Below, piece by piece: positions 10,383-18,634 of a DNA stretch of 64,000 bases; within the stretch, counting starts at the first letter, position 1; every line of letters begins with the position of its first letter. The notes beneath the pieces are model-generated. The model was not told the DNA's origin. It searched no databases and worked only from the letters and a program-made list of their open reading frames with translations. A program made the translations under genes and the position numbers. This stretch comes from Polaromonas sp. SP1 (GTDB lineage: Bacteria > Pseudomonadota > Gammaproteobacteria > Burkholderiales > Burkholderiaceae_C): NCBI RefSeq assembly GCF_003711205.1, contig NZ_CP031013.1:3142501-3206500 (forward strand). The letters run 5' to 3'.

Positions 10383-10980
10383 ACTGCGCGAGCCCGAGCG
10401 CCATATACACCCGCAGCGCACCATACGCGTCGTTGGCGGCATACACGATTTGGGCTTCTGTCAGCCGCTCATTGGCCCAGTTCGACGTCGCCGCCTTTTT
10501 GGATTTGAGAAAACGCTTGTTGAACACCACGGCGATGGCGCCGCGCACGCCCATGTCCTTGCGGTAGCCGCGTTCGCGGAACACCACGTTCAAATCCAGC
10601 ACGCCCTGCAGGTCCACGCCCAGCTTGTGGATGATGCGGCGCTGGTCGTCGCCCAGGCCGAAGCCGGCCTTGATGATGCCGGGCGAAGCCAGCAGCAGGC
10701 CGACCACGCGGCGGCACTCGGCGTCTTCGAGCTGGAAGATCCAGGCCTTGTGCGGCGCCGAGAGCTGCACGATGTGCGGGCCTTCAGAGGCTTCGTTTTT
10801 GGCAAACGTGGGTTTGGACTCGGTGTCAAAGCCCAGCACGGTGGCGCCTGCCAGCTCCTTCAGCGCGCCGGCCGCCTGGGCCGGCGTGGACACCACCTCG
10901 ATCTGGTCCAGGCCCAACCGCTCAAAAGGATCGAGCAGGGCGATTTCTTCTTTGCCGGGGGTGGGGTGGCGCTCGGTCAT
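10381..10980 (-). CDS. 3'-5' exonuclease domain protein (RNase D / WRN type)
   Basis: A 199-residue DEDDy-type exonuclease domain without an HRDC domain. Exo I is LGFDTESKP near residues 50-58, exo II lies around LDLNVVFRERGY, and exo III is YAANDAYGALRVY near residues 180-192, with the tyrosine typical of the DEDDy group. Such stand-alone domains trim RNA or DNA 3' ends; which one cannot be told. Nearly full domain length for this family. It is transcribed towards the intergenic repeat at 10324-10382, which may serve as its terminator. Confidence 0.88.
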   Translation of the reverse strand: MTERHPTPGKEEIALLDPFERLGLDQIEVVSTPAQAAGALKELAGATVLGFDTESKPTFAKNEASEGPHIVQLSAPHKAWIFQLEDAECRRVVGLLLASPGIIKAGFGLGDDQRRIIHKLGVDLQGVLDLNVVFRERGYRKDMGVRGAIAVVFNKRFLKSKKAATSNWANERLTEAQIVYAANDAYGALRVYMALGLAQ

Positions 10981-11094
10981 AGGGATCCGTGGGAAAGATA
11001 AAACAAAACAGGGTTGGTGCAGGCCTTAGAGCTTACAGTCAGAAAAACTCACGGGAAAAGGGCGTCGCACCGCACAGCCCAACTGACTCACATC

Positions 11095-11352
11095 ATGGCT
11101 ACAGCACAGAGCATCACTACCGAGCATTACAAGCTCTTCCCGTCGCCGCGTAACCGGCACCGCACGATTTTTGCGCACCAGGTGTTTGTCCCGCATTCTT
11201 TCATGCTGATCGACATGGAAAGCTATCAGTTCAAGGGAAAGTACAGCCTCTTCGGCGCGTGCCGCCTGGCCGACATGCGCATGGGCCAGCTGGTCACGCT
11301 GGATCTGCCCGAAGACGAGCTGACCTTCATGGCGAAGTTTGTGCCTGACTGA
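11095..11352 (+). CDS. Conserved-looking small protein of unknown function
   Basis: An 85-residue soluble protein with no signal or membrane segment. It begins MATAQSITTEHYKLFPSPRN and holds a central FVPHSFMLIDMESYQFKGKYSLFGACRLADM. Codon use matches the neighbours and the frame stays GC-rich at third positions, which supports a real gene. The ATG at 11095 is preferred over an upstream in-frame GTG, whose extra residues look non-coding. I do not recognise the family. It lies between the divergent exonuclease gene and the FNR-controlled hemerythrin gene. Confidence 0.6.
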   Translation: MATAQSITTEHYKLFPSPRNRHRTIFAHQVFVPHSFMLIDMESYQFKGKYSLFGACRLADMRMGQLVTLDLPEDELTFMAKFVPD

Positions 11353-11425
11353 CAAAGGGGGTTCTGCATTGCCGGAATAAACCCCGGGGCATTCTGACAA
11401 GCGCGTTCGTGTAATCGCCGCTCGC

Positions 11426-11473
11426 TTGATTTGGATCAACAGCGCTTGCGGGCGTGCTCCTATAGTGAAAACT
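11426..11473 (+). promoter_or_regulatory. FNR/Anr-type anaerobic promoter of the hemerythrin gene
   Basis: TTGATTTGGATCAA (11426-11439) is a perfect TTGAT-N4-ATCAA FNR/Anr site. A TATAGT -10 box lies at 11461-11466, which places the likely start near 11473 and the centre of the site close to -41, the geometry of a class II activated promoter. Confidence 0.8.
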
Positions 11474-11554
11474 GGCGAAACATCTCCGGCCAGCGCTCCT
11501 TGCAATTGACTGGGCGTCGGCTGGCAGGGTGCTGCCATTTACAAGGGGCAGATC

Positions 11555-12142
11555 ATGATCGCTCATCACGCCAGTTCCCCGAGCGGGGACCCCGTCGCGA
11601 CTCCCGCCGGTTTGGGCGCGGCCGACCTTTCGGTACCGTTGACGGGCTTCTCCCAGTGCCACTTCGGTATTGCGTCCCAGCTTCAGGCTTTTATCGAGCT
11701 CCCGGCCTTGCTGACTGCGGCCGTGCAGGCGCGCAATATCGCAACGCACACGCTCAGCCTCTTTAAGTACGCGGTGGCAAGTCACCATGCCGATGAAGAA
11801 ACTGAACTGTTCCCCGCGGTGCTACGCAGCGCCGCCAAGGGCGAAGAGGCCGATAAGGTCAAAGCACTGGTCAAGCGCCTGGTGGCTGATCACCGCAAGA
11901 TCGAATCCCTCTGGAAAAACCTCGAACCGGCAGTGAAAGCCATCGCGAAAGACCAGCCGGTAGAGCTGGACCTGGAGCTCGCGGAGGCACTGGTGCAAGC
12001 CTATCTGCAACACGCGCGCCTGGAAGAGGAGGAATTTCTGCCGCTGGCGCAAACCATCCTGGGGCGCAACGGCAACCACATGGCCGCCCTTGGCCTGTCA
12101 CTTCACCTCAAGCACGCCCCCATGGTGGTGGGGCACGTCTAG
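11555..12142 (+). CDS. Hemerythrin HHE-domain protein
   Basis: A 195-residue cytosolic protein expected to form a four-helix bundle with a diiron site that binds O2, NO or senses oxygen. Candidate ligands, in helical order, are His36 (QCHFG), His77/His78 with Glu82 (SHHADEE), His113 with Glu117 (DHRKIE), and His153 with Glu157 (HARLEEEE). This matches the HHE cation-binding pattern. The 35-residue N-terminus is disordered-looking. A perfect FNR/Anr site upstream indicates induction when oxygen falls, which fits oxygen or NO handling. A 7-bp hairpin (12154-12173) follows the stop codon. Confidence 0.9.
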   Translation: MIAHHASSPSGDPVATPAGLGAADLSVPLTGFSQCHFGIASQLQAFIELPALLTAAVQARNIATHTLSLFKYAVASHHADEETELFPAVLRSAAKGEEADKVKALVKRLVADHRKIESLWKNLEPAVKAIAKDQPVELDLELAEALVQAYLQHARLEEEEFLPLAQTILGRNGNHMAALGLSLHLKHAPMVVGHV

Positions 12143-12153
12143 GCGCGTGCGGG

Positions 12154-12173
12154 GAGGGTGTATATGCACCCTC
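12154..12173 (+). terminator. Hairpin after the hemerythrin gene
   Basis: GAGGGTG TATATG CACCCTC forms a perfect 7-bp stem 12 bases after the stop codon. There is no proper T-run, so termination is uncertain. Confidence 0.4.
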
Positions 12174-12183
12174 AAATTCAAAC

Positions 12184-12242
12184 AAAAATGGCCTGAAGCC
12201 CAATAAATACGTGGGCTGCATGCTCCTGAAACAATAGCAAGC
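12184..12242. repeat. Two-hairpin intergenic repeat, copy B (reverse, diverged)
   Basis: AAAAATGGCCTGAAGCCCAA, then GTGGGCTGCATGCT, then AATAGCAA. It is the minus-strand orientation of the repeat, with some decay in the second half. It lies between convergent genes. Confidence 0.6.
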
Positions 12243-12275
12243 GGCCTCTTGCGGGCGTTCAATACGCCTGGCGCG

Positions 12276-15200
12276 CTAACCCTGCAACTGCCGCGCCAGC
12301 AACACCGCCACATGCACCGCCTCGCGCTGCGCGCCGTCCTTGATCTGGTGGCGGCAGCTGGTGCCGTCGGCCACCACAATCGCATCGGGCTGCTTGCGCA
12401 CCGCCGGCAGCAGGCTGAGCTCGGCCATCTGCATCGACACCTCATAGTGGCTGGCCTCGTAGCCAAAGCTGCCGGCCATGCCGCAGCAACTGGATTCGAT
12501 CAGCTCCGGCTTGGCGCCGGGGATCAGCTTGAGCACATCCATGATGGGCGTGACCGCGCCAAAGGCCTTCTGGTGGCAGTGGCCGTGCAGCAGGATGGGC
12601 TGCGTTGAAGGCTTGAGCCGGCCCTTGAGCATTTCGAGCTTGCCGTCGGCCGCCTCACGCGCGAGGAACTCTTCCAGCAGCAGCGCATGGCGGCTGATGG
12701 TCTGCGCCGCGTCGCCCAGGCCCATCACCAGCATCTCGTCGCGCAGCGTCAGCAGGCAGGAAGGCTCCAGCCCGACGATGTCAATGTCGCGTTCGGCAAA
12801 GGGCAGCAGGGCGCCCACCACCTCGCGCGCCTTGGCCTTGGCCTTGTCGACCATGCCGTTGGCCAGATAGGTGCGGCCGCAGCACAGGCTCTTGCCGTCG
12901 GGTGCGGTTTTGGCGGCCACATGCACGGTGTAGCCGGCGGCCTGCAGCACCTTGAGTGCCGCCAGCGCGTTTTCAGATTCAAAGTAGCCGTTGAAGGTGT
13001 CGACAAACAGCACCACCGGCCGGGTGGCGGCCAGCACTTCGTCGCGGCTGGCGGTGTGGATGCGGCCGTGCGGCGCCGCGCCGGGCTCGCCGGATGCCTC
13101 CAGCTGCGTCCAGAAGGTGTTGCTGCGCCACTGCGGCAGCGTGCGGCGAGCTGACAGGCCCAACAATTTTTCGCTCCAGGCCGCCAGGCCCGGGATCCTG
13201 TCGCGCAGGTTGAGCAGCGGCGCAAAACGGCTGGCCCAGTGCGCGTAGTCGGGCAGGCCGGCGATCAGCCGGTCTTTCAGCGTGTGGCCGTGTCTGGCCT
13301 TGTAGTGGTGCAAGAACTCCACCTTCATCTTGGCCATGTCCATGCCGGTGGGGCAGTCGCGCTTGCAGCCCTTGCAGCCCACGCACAGGTCCATCGCCTC
13401 CTGCACCGCTTCGCTGGTGAAGGCGTCTTCTGCGCTCAGGCCGTCGAGTTGGCCCGACAGCGCCAGGCGCAGCGTGTTGGCGCGGCCGCGCGTCAGATGT
13501 TTTTCGTCGCGTGTGGCGCGGTAGCTCGGGCACATGGTGCCGGCGTCGAACTTGCGGCAGTGGCCGTTGTTGTTGCACATCTCCACGGCCTTGGCAAAGC
13601 CGTTGGCCGGGTCACCGCCGCTGCCCGGTGCGCTGGTCTTCTCGGTCACCGGGTCGTTCTGCACGTCCCAGGCGGTCCAGTCCAGCGCCGTCCTGATCGG
13701 GATGACCTTGTAGCTGGGCGGAAAGCGCATCAGCCGGGTATCGTCCATTTTGGGCGGGTCAATGATGCGGCCGGGGCTCAGCAGCTTGAGCGGGTCCAGG
13801 TAATTCTTGATCTGTGCGAAGGCTTCGTTGATCTTCGGGCCGAACTGCCATTCGATCCATTCGCCGCGGCACAGGCCGTCGCCGTGTTCGCCGCTGTAGG
13901 CGCCCTTGTAGTGGCGCACCAGGGCCGAGGCCTCTTCGGCAATCGCGCGCATCTTGGCGGCGCCCTCGCGGCGCATGTCCAGGATGGGCCGCACATGCAG
14001 CGTGCCGACAGAGGCGTGCGCATACCAGGTGCCCTTGCTGCCGTATTTGCGGAACACGTTGGTCAGTGCGTCGGTGTACTCGGCCAGGTGTTCCAGCGGC
14101 ACGGCGCAGTCTTCAATAAAACTCACCGGCTTGCCGTCGCCCTTGAGGCTCATCATGATGTTCAGGCCCGCCTTGCGCACCTCCCACAGGTTTTTCTGCG
14201 GCGCGTCGTCGATCATCTCGACCACCGAGCCGGGCAGGCCCAGGTCGCCCATCAGCTCGACCAACTGGCGGATCTTGGGCGCCAGCTCGGCCTTGGAGTT
14301 GCCTGAAAACTCCACCAGCAAGATCGCATCGGGCTGGCCGATGAGTGCGGTACGCACCGTGGGCGCAAAGGCCGGGTTTTGCAGCGACAGCTCAATCATC
14401 GTGCGGTCCACCAGCTCGACAGCGCTCAGCGTGCCGTCGTTGCCCAGCTGCACGATGTGCTGGGCCGTGTCCATTGCTTTGTAGAAGGTCGGGAAGTTCA
14501 CCACGCCCAGCACCTTGGTGCGCGGCAATTCAGACAGGCGCAGCTTCAGCGATTTGGTCAGCGCCAGCGTGCCTTCGCTGCCCACCAGCAGGTGCGCCAG
14601 GTTGACCGAGCCGTCGCGCGTGTACGGCTTTTCGCTCTGGTTGTTGAAGATGTCCAGGTTGTAGCCCGCCACGCGGCGCATCACCTTGGGCCAGTGCGCC
14701 TCCAGCTCGGGTTTCAAGTGGTCAGACAGCGCCTTGACGTAGTCGCCCAGCTCGCGCGCCGCGCCGCCGGCCGTGTCGTAGCGCCCCAGTTCCAGCAGGC
14801 TGCCGTCGGATCGCCAGGCCGTGGCGCCCAATACGTTGTGCACCATGTTGCCGTAGGCAATGCTGCGGCTGCCGCAGGAGTTGTTGCCCGCCATGCCGCC
14901 CAGCGTGGCCTGCGCGCTGGTCGATACATCCACCGGGTACCACAGGCCGTGCTGCTTGAGCGAAGCGTTGAGGTGGTCCAACACGATGCCGGGCTCGACC
15001 TCGGCGGTGCGCTCGTTCAGGTCGACCTCGAGGATGTTGCGCACATGTTTGGAGTAGTCGATGACCAGGCCCGTGCCTACGGTTTGCCCGCACTGGCTGG
15101 TGCCGCCGCCGCGCGGCACGATGGGCACCTGCATGTCGCGGCAGATGTCGAGCGCGGTTTTCACGTCGTCTGTAGAGCGCGGCACAAACACGCCCACCGG

Positions 15201-15392
15201 CATGACCTGGTAGATCGACGCATCGGTGGCGTAGCGGCCCCGGTCTGCGGGCGAGAACAGCACTTCGCCCTGCGTTTCGGCGGCCAGCCGCGCGGCCAGG
15301 CGGCCTGCCACTTCATTGCTCACGCGCGCAACGTCGTCGTAGGCCTGGGCTGCGGTCTGCCGGGTGATCTTGAGGGGGAGGGGAGCGTTCAT
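12276..15392 (-). CDS. FAD- and Fe-S-binding 2-hydroxyacid dehydrogenase (YdiJ / D-2-hydroxyglutarate dehydrogenase type)
   Basis: A 1038-residue single-chain oxidase. It has an N-terminal FAD-binding PCMH domain (IVPRGGGTSQCGQTVG near residues 90-105), an FAD-linked oxidase C domain, and a ferredoxin-like segment (CVGCKGCKRDCPTG near residue 665, with NNGHCRKFDAGTMCPSYR before it). Two CCG cysteine motifs follow (SLCCGRTYLANG and ESSCCGMAGSFG). This is the architecture of YdiJ (about 1018 residues), a D-2-hydroxyglutarate or D-lactate/glycolate-type dehydrogenase feeding electrons to the respiratory chain. The start at 15392 (MNAPLPLKITR) matches the family; an upstream extension overlaps the next gene. 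It lies 70 bases after the GntR gene and probably shares its operon. Confidence 0.88.
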   Translation of the reverse strand: MNAPLPLKITRQTAAQAYDDVARVSNEVAGRLAARLAAETQGEVLFSPADRGRYATDASIYQVMPVGVFVPRSTDDVKTALDICRDMQVPIVPRGGGTSQCGQTVGTGLVIDYSKHVRNILEVDLNERTAEVEPGIVLDHLNASLKQHGLWYPVDVSTSAQATLGGMAGNNSCGSRSIAYGNMVHNVLGATAWRSDGSLLELGRYDTAGGAARELGDYVKALSDHLKPELEAHWPKVMRRVAGYNLDIFNNQSEKPYTRDGSVNLAHLLVGSEGTLALTKSLKLRLSELPRTKVLGVVNFPTFYKAMDTAQHIVQLGNDGTLSAVELVDRTMIELSLQNPAFAPTVRTALIGQPDAILLVEFSGNSKAELAPKIRQLVELMGDLGLPGSVVEMIDDAPQKNLWEVRKAGLNIMMSLKGDGKPVSFIEDCAVPLEHLAEYTDALTNVFRKYGSKGTWYAHASVGTLHVRPILDMRREGAAKMRAIAEEASALVRHYKGAYSGEHGDGLCRGEWIEWQFGPKINEAFAQIKNYLDPLKLLSPGRIIDPPKMDDTRLMRFPPSYKVIPIRTALDWTAWDVQNDPVTEKTSAPGSGGDPANGFAKAVEMCNNNGHCRKFDAGTMCPSYRATRDEKHLTRGRANTLRLALSGQLDGLSAEDAFTSEAVQEAMDLCVGCKGCKRDCPTGMDMAKMKVEFLHHYKARHGHTLKDRLIAGLPDYAHWASRFAPLLNLRDRIPGLAAWSEKLLGLSARRTLPQWRSNTFWTQLEASGEPGAAPHGRIHTASRDEVLAATRPVVLFVDTFNGYFESENALAALKVLQAAGYTVHVAAKTAPDGKSLCCGRTYLANGMVDKAKAKAREVVGALLPFAERDIDIVGLEPSCLLTLRDEMLVMGLGDAAQTISRHALLLEEFLAREAADGKLEMLKGRLKPSTQPILLHGHCHQKAFGAVTPIMDVLKLIPGAKPELIESSCCGMAGSFGYEASHYEVSMQMAELSLLPAVRKQPDAIVVADGTSCRHQIKDGAQREAVHVAVLLARQLQG

Positions 15393-15462
15393 CGCGGCGT
15401 CGTTTTTATGTGGGGCTATCAGTTGTCGGGATTCAAGCCGGCACAGGTCCGGTCTGCAAGAC

Positions 15463-16164
15463 TCAGGCCTTGGCGGTGTTCGTGGCGGTGTTCGCCTCAT
15501 TGATGGCGCGCAGCTGCTGCACCACCACATCGCGCTTGCTGGTCAGGTGGCGCAGCAACACCTCGCGCATGGCCGCGCCGTCGCGCGCCTCCAGCGCCTG
15601 AACCATCAGCTCGTGTTCTTTCACGGCTGATTTCCATTTCTCTTCGTCCTGGTTGGAGCGAAAGCGCAGTGCCTGCAGGCGCGCATTGACCTGCGTGTAG
15701 GTGCTGGTGAGCACCGGGTTCTTGGCGGCGGCGTTGATGGCGCTGTGGATGGCGGAGTTGAGCCGGTAATAGCTGGGCAGGTCGCGGCGCGTGTAGGCGG
15801 CCATCATTTCAAAATGCATGGCCTTGATCTCGGACAGCTCGGCGTCGGTGATGCGCTGGGCGGCCAGCTCGCCGGACTGGGCCTCCAGCCCGGCCATGAC
15901 CTCAAAGGTATTGAGCACGTCGGCTTCCGTCAGCTCCACCGCGATGGCGCCGCGGTTGGGCAGCAACTCCACCAGGCCTTCAGCGGCCAGCATCTTGATG
16001 GCCTCACGCAGGGGCGTGCGCGAGACGTTGAGGACCTCGCTGAGTTCACGCTCGTTGAGCTTGGCGCCCGGCGAAATGCGGTTTTCGACCAGCATCTGGC
16101 GCAACCGGTGGGCCACCTGTTCATGCAGCGCAGCGCGGGGAATGGGGATGATTTCTGCAGCCAT
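15463..16164 (-). CDS. GntR-family regulator with FCD ligand domain
   Basis: A 233-residue repressor of the FadR/VanR subfamily. The winged helix-turn-helix covers residues 10-75, with the GntR signature NERELSEVLNVSRTPLREAI. The all-helical FCD domain (residues 90-215) has metal- or acid-binding histidine candidates such as H139 (NSAIHSAI). FCD regulators respond to organic acids. It is divergent from the aminotransferase gene and upstream of the hydroxyacid dehydrogenase. Two identical operators flank the shared promoter region, one right at its own start codon, so it probably represses itself and both neighbours until an acid such as glycolate, glyoxylate or a 2-hydroxyacid appears. The ligand is inference. 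Confidence 0.9.
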   Translation of the reverse strand: MAAEIIPIPRAALHEQVAHRLRQMLVENRISPGAKLNERELSEVLNVSRTPLREAIKMLAAEGLVELLPNRGAIAVELTEADVLNTFEVMAGLEAQSGELAAQRITDAELSEIKAMHFEMMAAYTRRDLPSYYRLNSAIHSAINAAAKNPVLTSTYTQVNARLQALRFRSNQDEEKWKSAVKEHELMVQALEARDGAAMREVLLRHLTSKRDVVVQQLRAINEANTATNTAKA

Positions 16165-16169
16165 GATGA

Positions 16170-16187
16170 AATTTTGTATGCAAAAAA
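16170..16187. promoter_or_regulatory. GntR operator 1
   Basis: AATTTTGTATGCAAAAAA, containing the imperfect palindrome TTTTG-TATG-CAAAA. It starts 5 bases upstream of the GntR start codon, over its ribosome binding site. It is identical to operator 2. Confidence 0.7.
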
Positions 16188-16223
16188 CCCAGGTGTCAAA
16201 TCAAACTGTAACCCTTTGGTCTA

Positions 16224-16253
16224 TTGACAAATGAATTTTGTATGCAAAAAATA
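16224..16253 (+). promoter_or_regulatory. Aminotransferase promoter with GntR operator 2
   Basis: A consensus TTGACA -35 lies at 16224-16229. The second exact copy of AATTTTGTATGCAAAAAA (16234-16251) covers the spacer and -10 position. The copies are 64 bases apart, close to six helical turns, so both could be bound from one DNA face. Confidence 0.65.
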
Positions 16254-16279
16254 GGGGCTTACTTCAGGAGCACCCCGCC

Positions 16280-17500
16280 ATGTTGACGCTTGATTTCCAT
16301 CCCACCGGACGCCACTTCCTGCAAATTCCCGGCCCGTCGCCGGTGCCGGACCGCATCCTGCGCGCCATGAGCCTGCCGACGATTGACCACCGCGGCCCCG
16401 AATTCGCCGCGCTCGGCCTGAAGGTGCTGACGGACATCAAGAAGATCTTCCAGACCAAACAGCCCGTCATCATTTACCCGGCCTCCGGCACGGGCGCCTG
16501 GGAAGCCGCCCTGTCGAACACGCTCAACCCCGGCGACCACGTGCTGATGTATGAAACCGGCCATTTCGCCGCGCTGTGGCAAAAGCTCGCCGCGCGCCTG
16601 GGCCTGAAGACCGAAGTCATCGGCTACCCCGGCGCCGACATCTGGCGCCACGGCGTGCAGGCCGCCCTGATTGAGGAGCGCCTCAAAGCCGACACCCAGC
16701 ACAGCATCAAGGCTGTCTGCGTGGTGCACAACGAAACCTCCACCGGCGTCACCAGCAACATCGCCGCCGTGCGTAAGGCGATGGACGCGGCCAAACACCC
16801 GGCGCTGCTGCTGGTCGATACGATCTCGGGCCTGGCCTCCGCCGACTACCGCCATGACGAATGGGGCGTCGACGTCAGCATCAGCGGCTCGCAAAAGGGC
16901 CTGATGCTGCCGCCCGGCATCAGCTTCAACGCCGTCTCCGCCAAGGCGATCGAAGCCAGCAAAAAAGCCACGCTGCCCAAGGCCTTTTGGGCCTGGGACG
17001 AAATCATCGAGATGAACAAGACCGGCTACTGGCCGTCGACCCCCAACACCAACTTGCTGTACGCGCTGAGCGAAGCCTGCGACATGCTGCTGGAGCACGG
17101 CCTGGAAACCGTGTTTGCCCGCCACCAGCGCTGGGCCGTGGGCGTGCGCGCGGCGGTCAAGGCCTGGGGCCTGCAGATCCAGTGCGCCGACGCGGCCGTG
17201 TACTCACCCGTGCTCACCGGTGTGATGACGCCCGAAGGCATTGATGCCGACGCGGTGCGCAAGATCATTTATGAACGCTTTGACTGCTCGCTCGGCACCG
17301 GCCTGGGCAAGGTAAAGGGCCGCATGTTCCGCATCGGCCACCTGGGCGACTGCAACGACCTCACCTTGATGGCAGCGCTCTCCGGCTGCGAGATGGGCCT
17401 GAAGCTGGCCGGCGTGAAGCTGGCGGGCTCGGGCGTGCAGGCCGCGATGGACCACTTCTCCAGCCATGCGGCGGTGGTGCCGCAGCGCAAGGCGGCCTGA
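16280..17500 (+). CDS. Class V aminotransferase, serine/alanine--glyoxylate type
   Basis: A 406-residue PLP enzyme that transfers an amino group to glyoxylate, giving glycine. Features are the N-terminal GRHFLQIPGPSPVPDRIL, the SGTGAWEAAL cofactor-phosphate region, LVDTISGLAS with the PLP-ring aspartate, and the Schiff-base lysine Lys206 in SGSQKGLMLPPG. This sequence pattern fits serine-glyoxylate / alanine-glyoxylate aminotransferases. The ATG at 16280 has a CAGGAG site; a longer frame upstream crosses the operator and is not used. With the neighbouring hydroxyacid dehydrogenase it makes a plausible glycolate/glyoxylate or 2-oxoacid-handling unit under the GntR regulator. Confidence 0.88.
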   Translation: MLTLDFHPTGRHFLQIPGPSPVPDRILRAMSLPTIDHRGPEFAALGLKVLTDIKKIFQTKQPVIIYPASGTGAWEAALSNTLNPGDHVLMYETGHFAALWQKLAARLGLKTEVIGYPGADIWRHGVQAALIEERLKADTQHSIKAVCVVHNETSTGVTSNIAAVRKAMDAAKHPALLLVDTISGLASADYRHDEWGVDVSISGSQKGLMLPPGISFNAVSAKAIEASKKATLPKAFWAWDEIIEMNKTGYWPSTPNTNLLYALSEACDMLLEHGLETVFARHQRWAVGVRAAVKAWGLQIQCADAAVYSPVLTGVMTPEGIDADAVRKIIYERFDCSLGTGLGKVKGRMFRIGHLGDCNDLTLMAALSGCEMGLKLAGVKLAGSGVQAAMDHFSSHAAVVPQRKAA

Positions 17501-17573
17501 TAACAACACCCAACGGCAACCCACTTCAAACTGTCACCGAGCTTATTTAAATTCACCCATCAGGAGGGAAACC

Positions 17574-18551
17574 ATGCAACGCAGAACGTTTATCAGCGCA
17601 ACGGCGGCCACGGCAGCCGTGGTGGCGTCACCCATGCTCAGGGCGCAAACCCTGCCCGGCGGGCCGGTGCGCATTGTCGTGGGTTTCCCGCCCGGCGGCG
17701 GCACCGACGCGCTGGCGCGCGTGGTCGGGCAAAAGCTCTCCACCATGTGGAACACCTCGGTGATCATTGAAAACAAGGCCGGCGCAGCCGGTGTGATCGC
17801 GGCCGACTACGTGGCCAAGCAGGCCGGCGACGGCAACACGCTGCTCATGGCCCACATCAACAGCCATGCGCTGGCGCCTGCAATGGGCCTGAAGCTGGGT
17901 TACAACGCCGAGCGCGACTTCGTCCCCATCAGCATGGTCGGCGTCACGCCCAACCTGCTCGTCTGCAATGCAGACCAGCCCGCCAAAACCGTGAAAGACC
18001 TGGTCGCGCTGTGCAAGTCCAGGCCGGGCCAGATCAGCTTTGCCTCCGCAGGCGGCGGCTCGGCCCAGCACTTTGCGCTGGAGATGTTCAAGCTGCAGGC
18101 GAAAATTTTTGCGCTGCACATTCCTTACCGCGGCTCCGGCCCGGCGCTGGTCGATTTGATCGGCGGGCAGGTCAACTACTGCTTTGAGACCATGACCTCG
18201 GCCACGCCGCACGTGAAAAGCGGCAAGGCGATTGCGATCGCGCAGACGCGCCTCAAACGCGCCAAGGGACACCCCAACGTGCCCACCATGGCCGAGTCCG
18301 GCTTCCCCGGTTTTGAGGCCACGGTCTGGTACGGCCTCATGGGCCCTTCAAAAATGCCGCCCGCCATGGTGCAGCGCATGAACGAAGACGTCAACAAGGT
18401 GCTGGCCATGCCCGATGTGCAGGAAAAGATGGAGCTGTACGGCGCCGAAGACGGCGGCGGCAGCACCGAAAAATTTGCCGCCTTCATCAAGGCAGAGCAA
18501 AAAAAATGGGCGCAGGTGGCACAAGAGGCCAAGGTCAGGGTTGACGGCTGA
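17574..18551 (+). CDS. Bug/TctC-family tripartite tricarboxylate binding protein
   Basis: A 325-residue periplasmic solute receptor. The start at 17574 gives a twin-arginine-like signal MQRRTFISATAATAAVVASP with processing near LRAQ (about residue 25), and CAGGAGGGA precedes it. The mature protein starts with the Bug signature PVRIVVGFPPGGGTDALARVV and has the conserved GAAGVIAADYVAKQ and IPYRGSGPALVDLIGGQVN strings. Bug receptors bind carboxylates or other small ligands. No tctA/tctB membrane genes adjoin it, as is usual for this expanded family in Burkholderiales. It follows the aminotransferase by 73 bases and ends at a clear terminator. Confidence 0.9.
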   Translation: MQRRTFISATAATAAVVASPMLRAQTLPGGPVRIVVGFPPGGGTDALARVVGQKLSTMWNTSVIIENKAGAAGVIAADYVAKQAGDGNTLLMAHINSHALAPAMGLKLGYNAERDFVPISMVGVTPNLLVCNADQPAKTVKDLVALCKSRPGQISFASAGGGSAQHFALEMFKLQAKIFALHIPYRGSGPALVDLIGGQVNYCFETMTSATPHVKSGKAIAIAQTRLKRAKGHPNVPTMAESGFPGFEATVWYGLMGPSKMPPAMVQRMNEDVNKVLAMPDVQEKMELYGAEDGGGSTEKFAAFIKAEQKKWAQVAQEAKVRVDG

Positions 18552-18572
18552 CACTGCGCGCCGAATGTACAG

Positions 18573-18594
18573 GCCGGCCTCGAGCCGGCTTTTT
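18573..18594 (+). terminator. Terminator after the Bug receptor gene
   Basis: GCCGGC-CTCGA-GCCGGC hairpin followed by TTTTT, about 20 bases after the stop codon. Confidence 0.85.
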
Positions 18595-18634
18595 CATAGC
18601 AGTTTTTTTAACCAAGAGGGTAGGGATTCGTTTC

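Noticed and set aside
13239..15503. Several long plus-strand frames opposite the hydroxyacid dehydrogenase
   Set aside because: The minus-strand enzyme has all cofactor motifs; the opposite frames have no recognisable domain.
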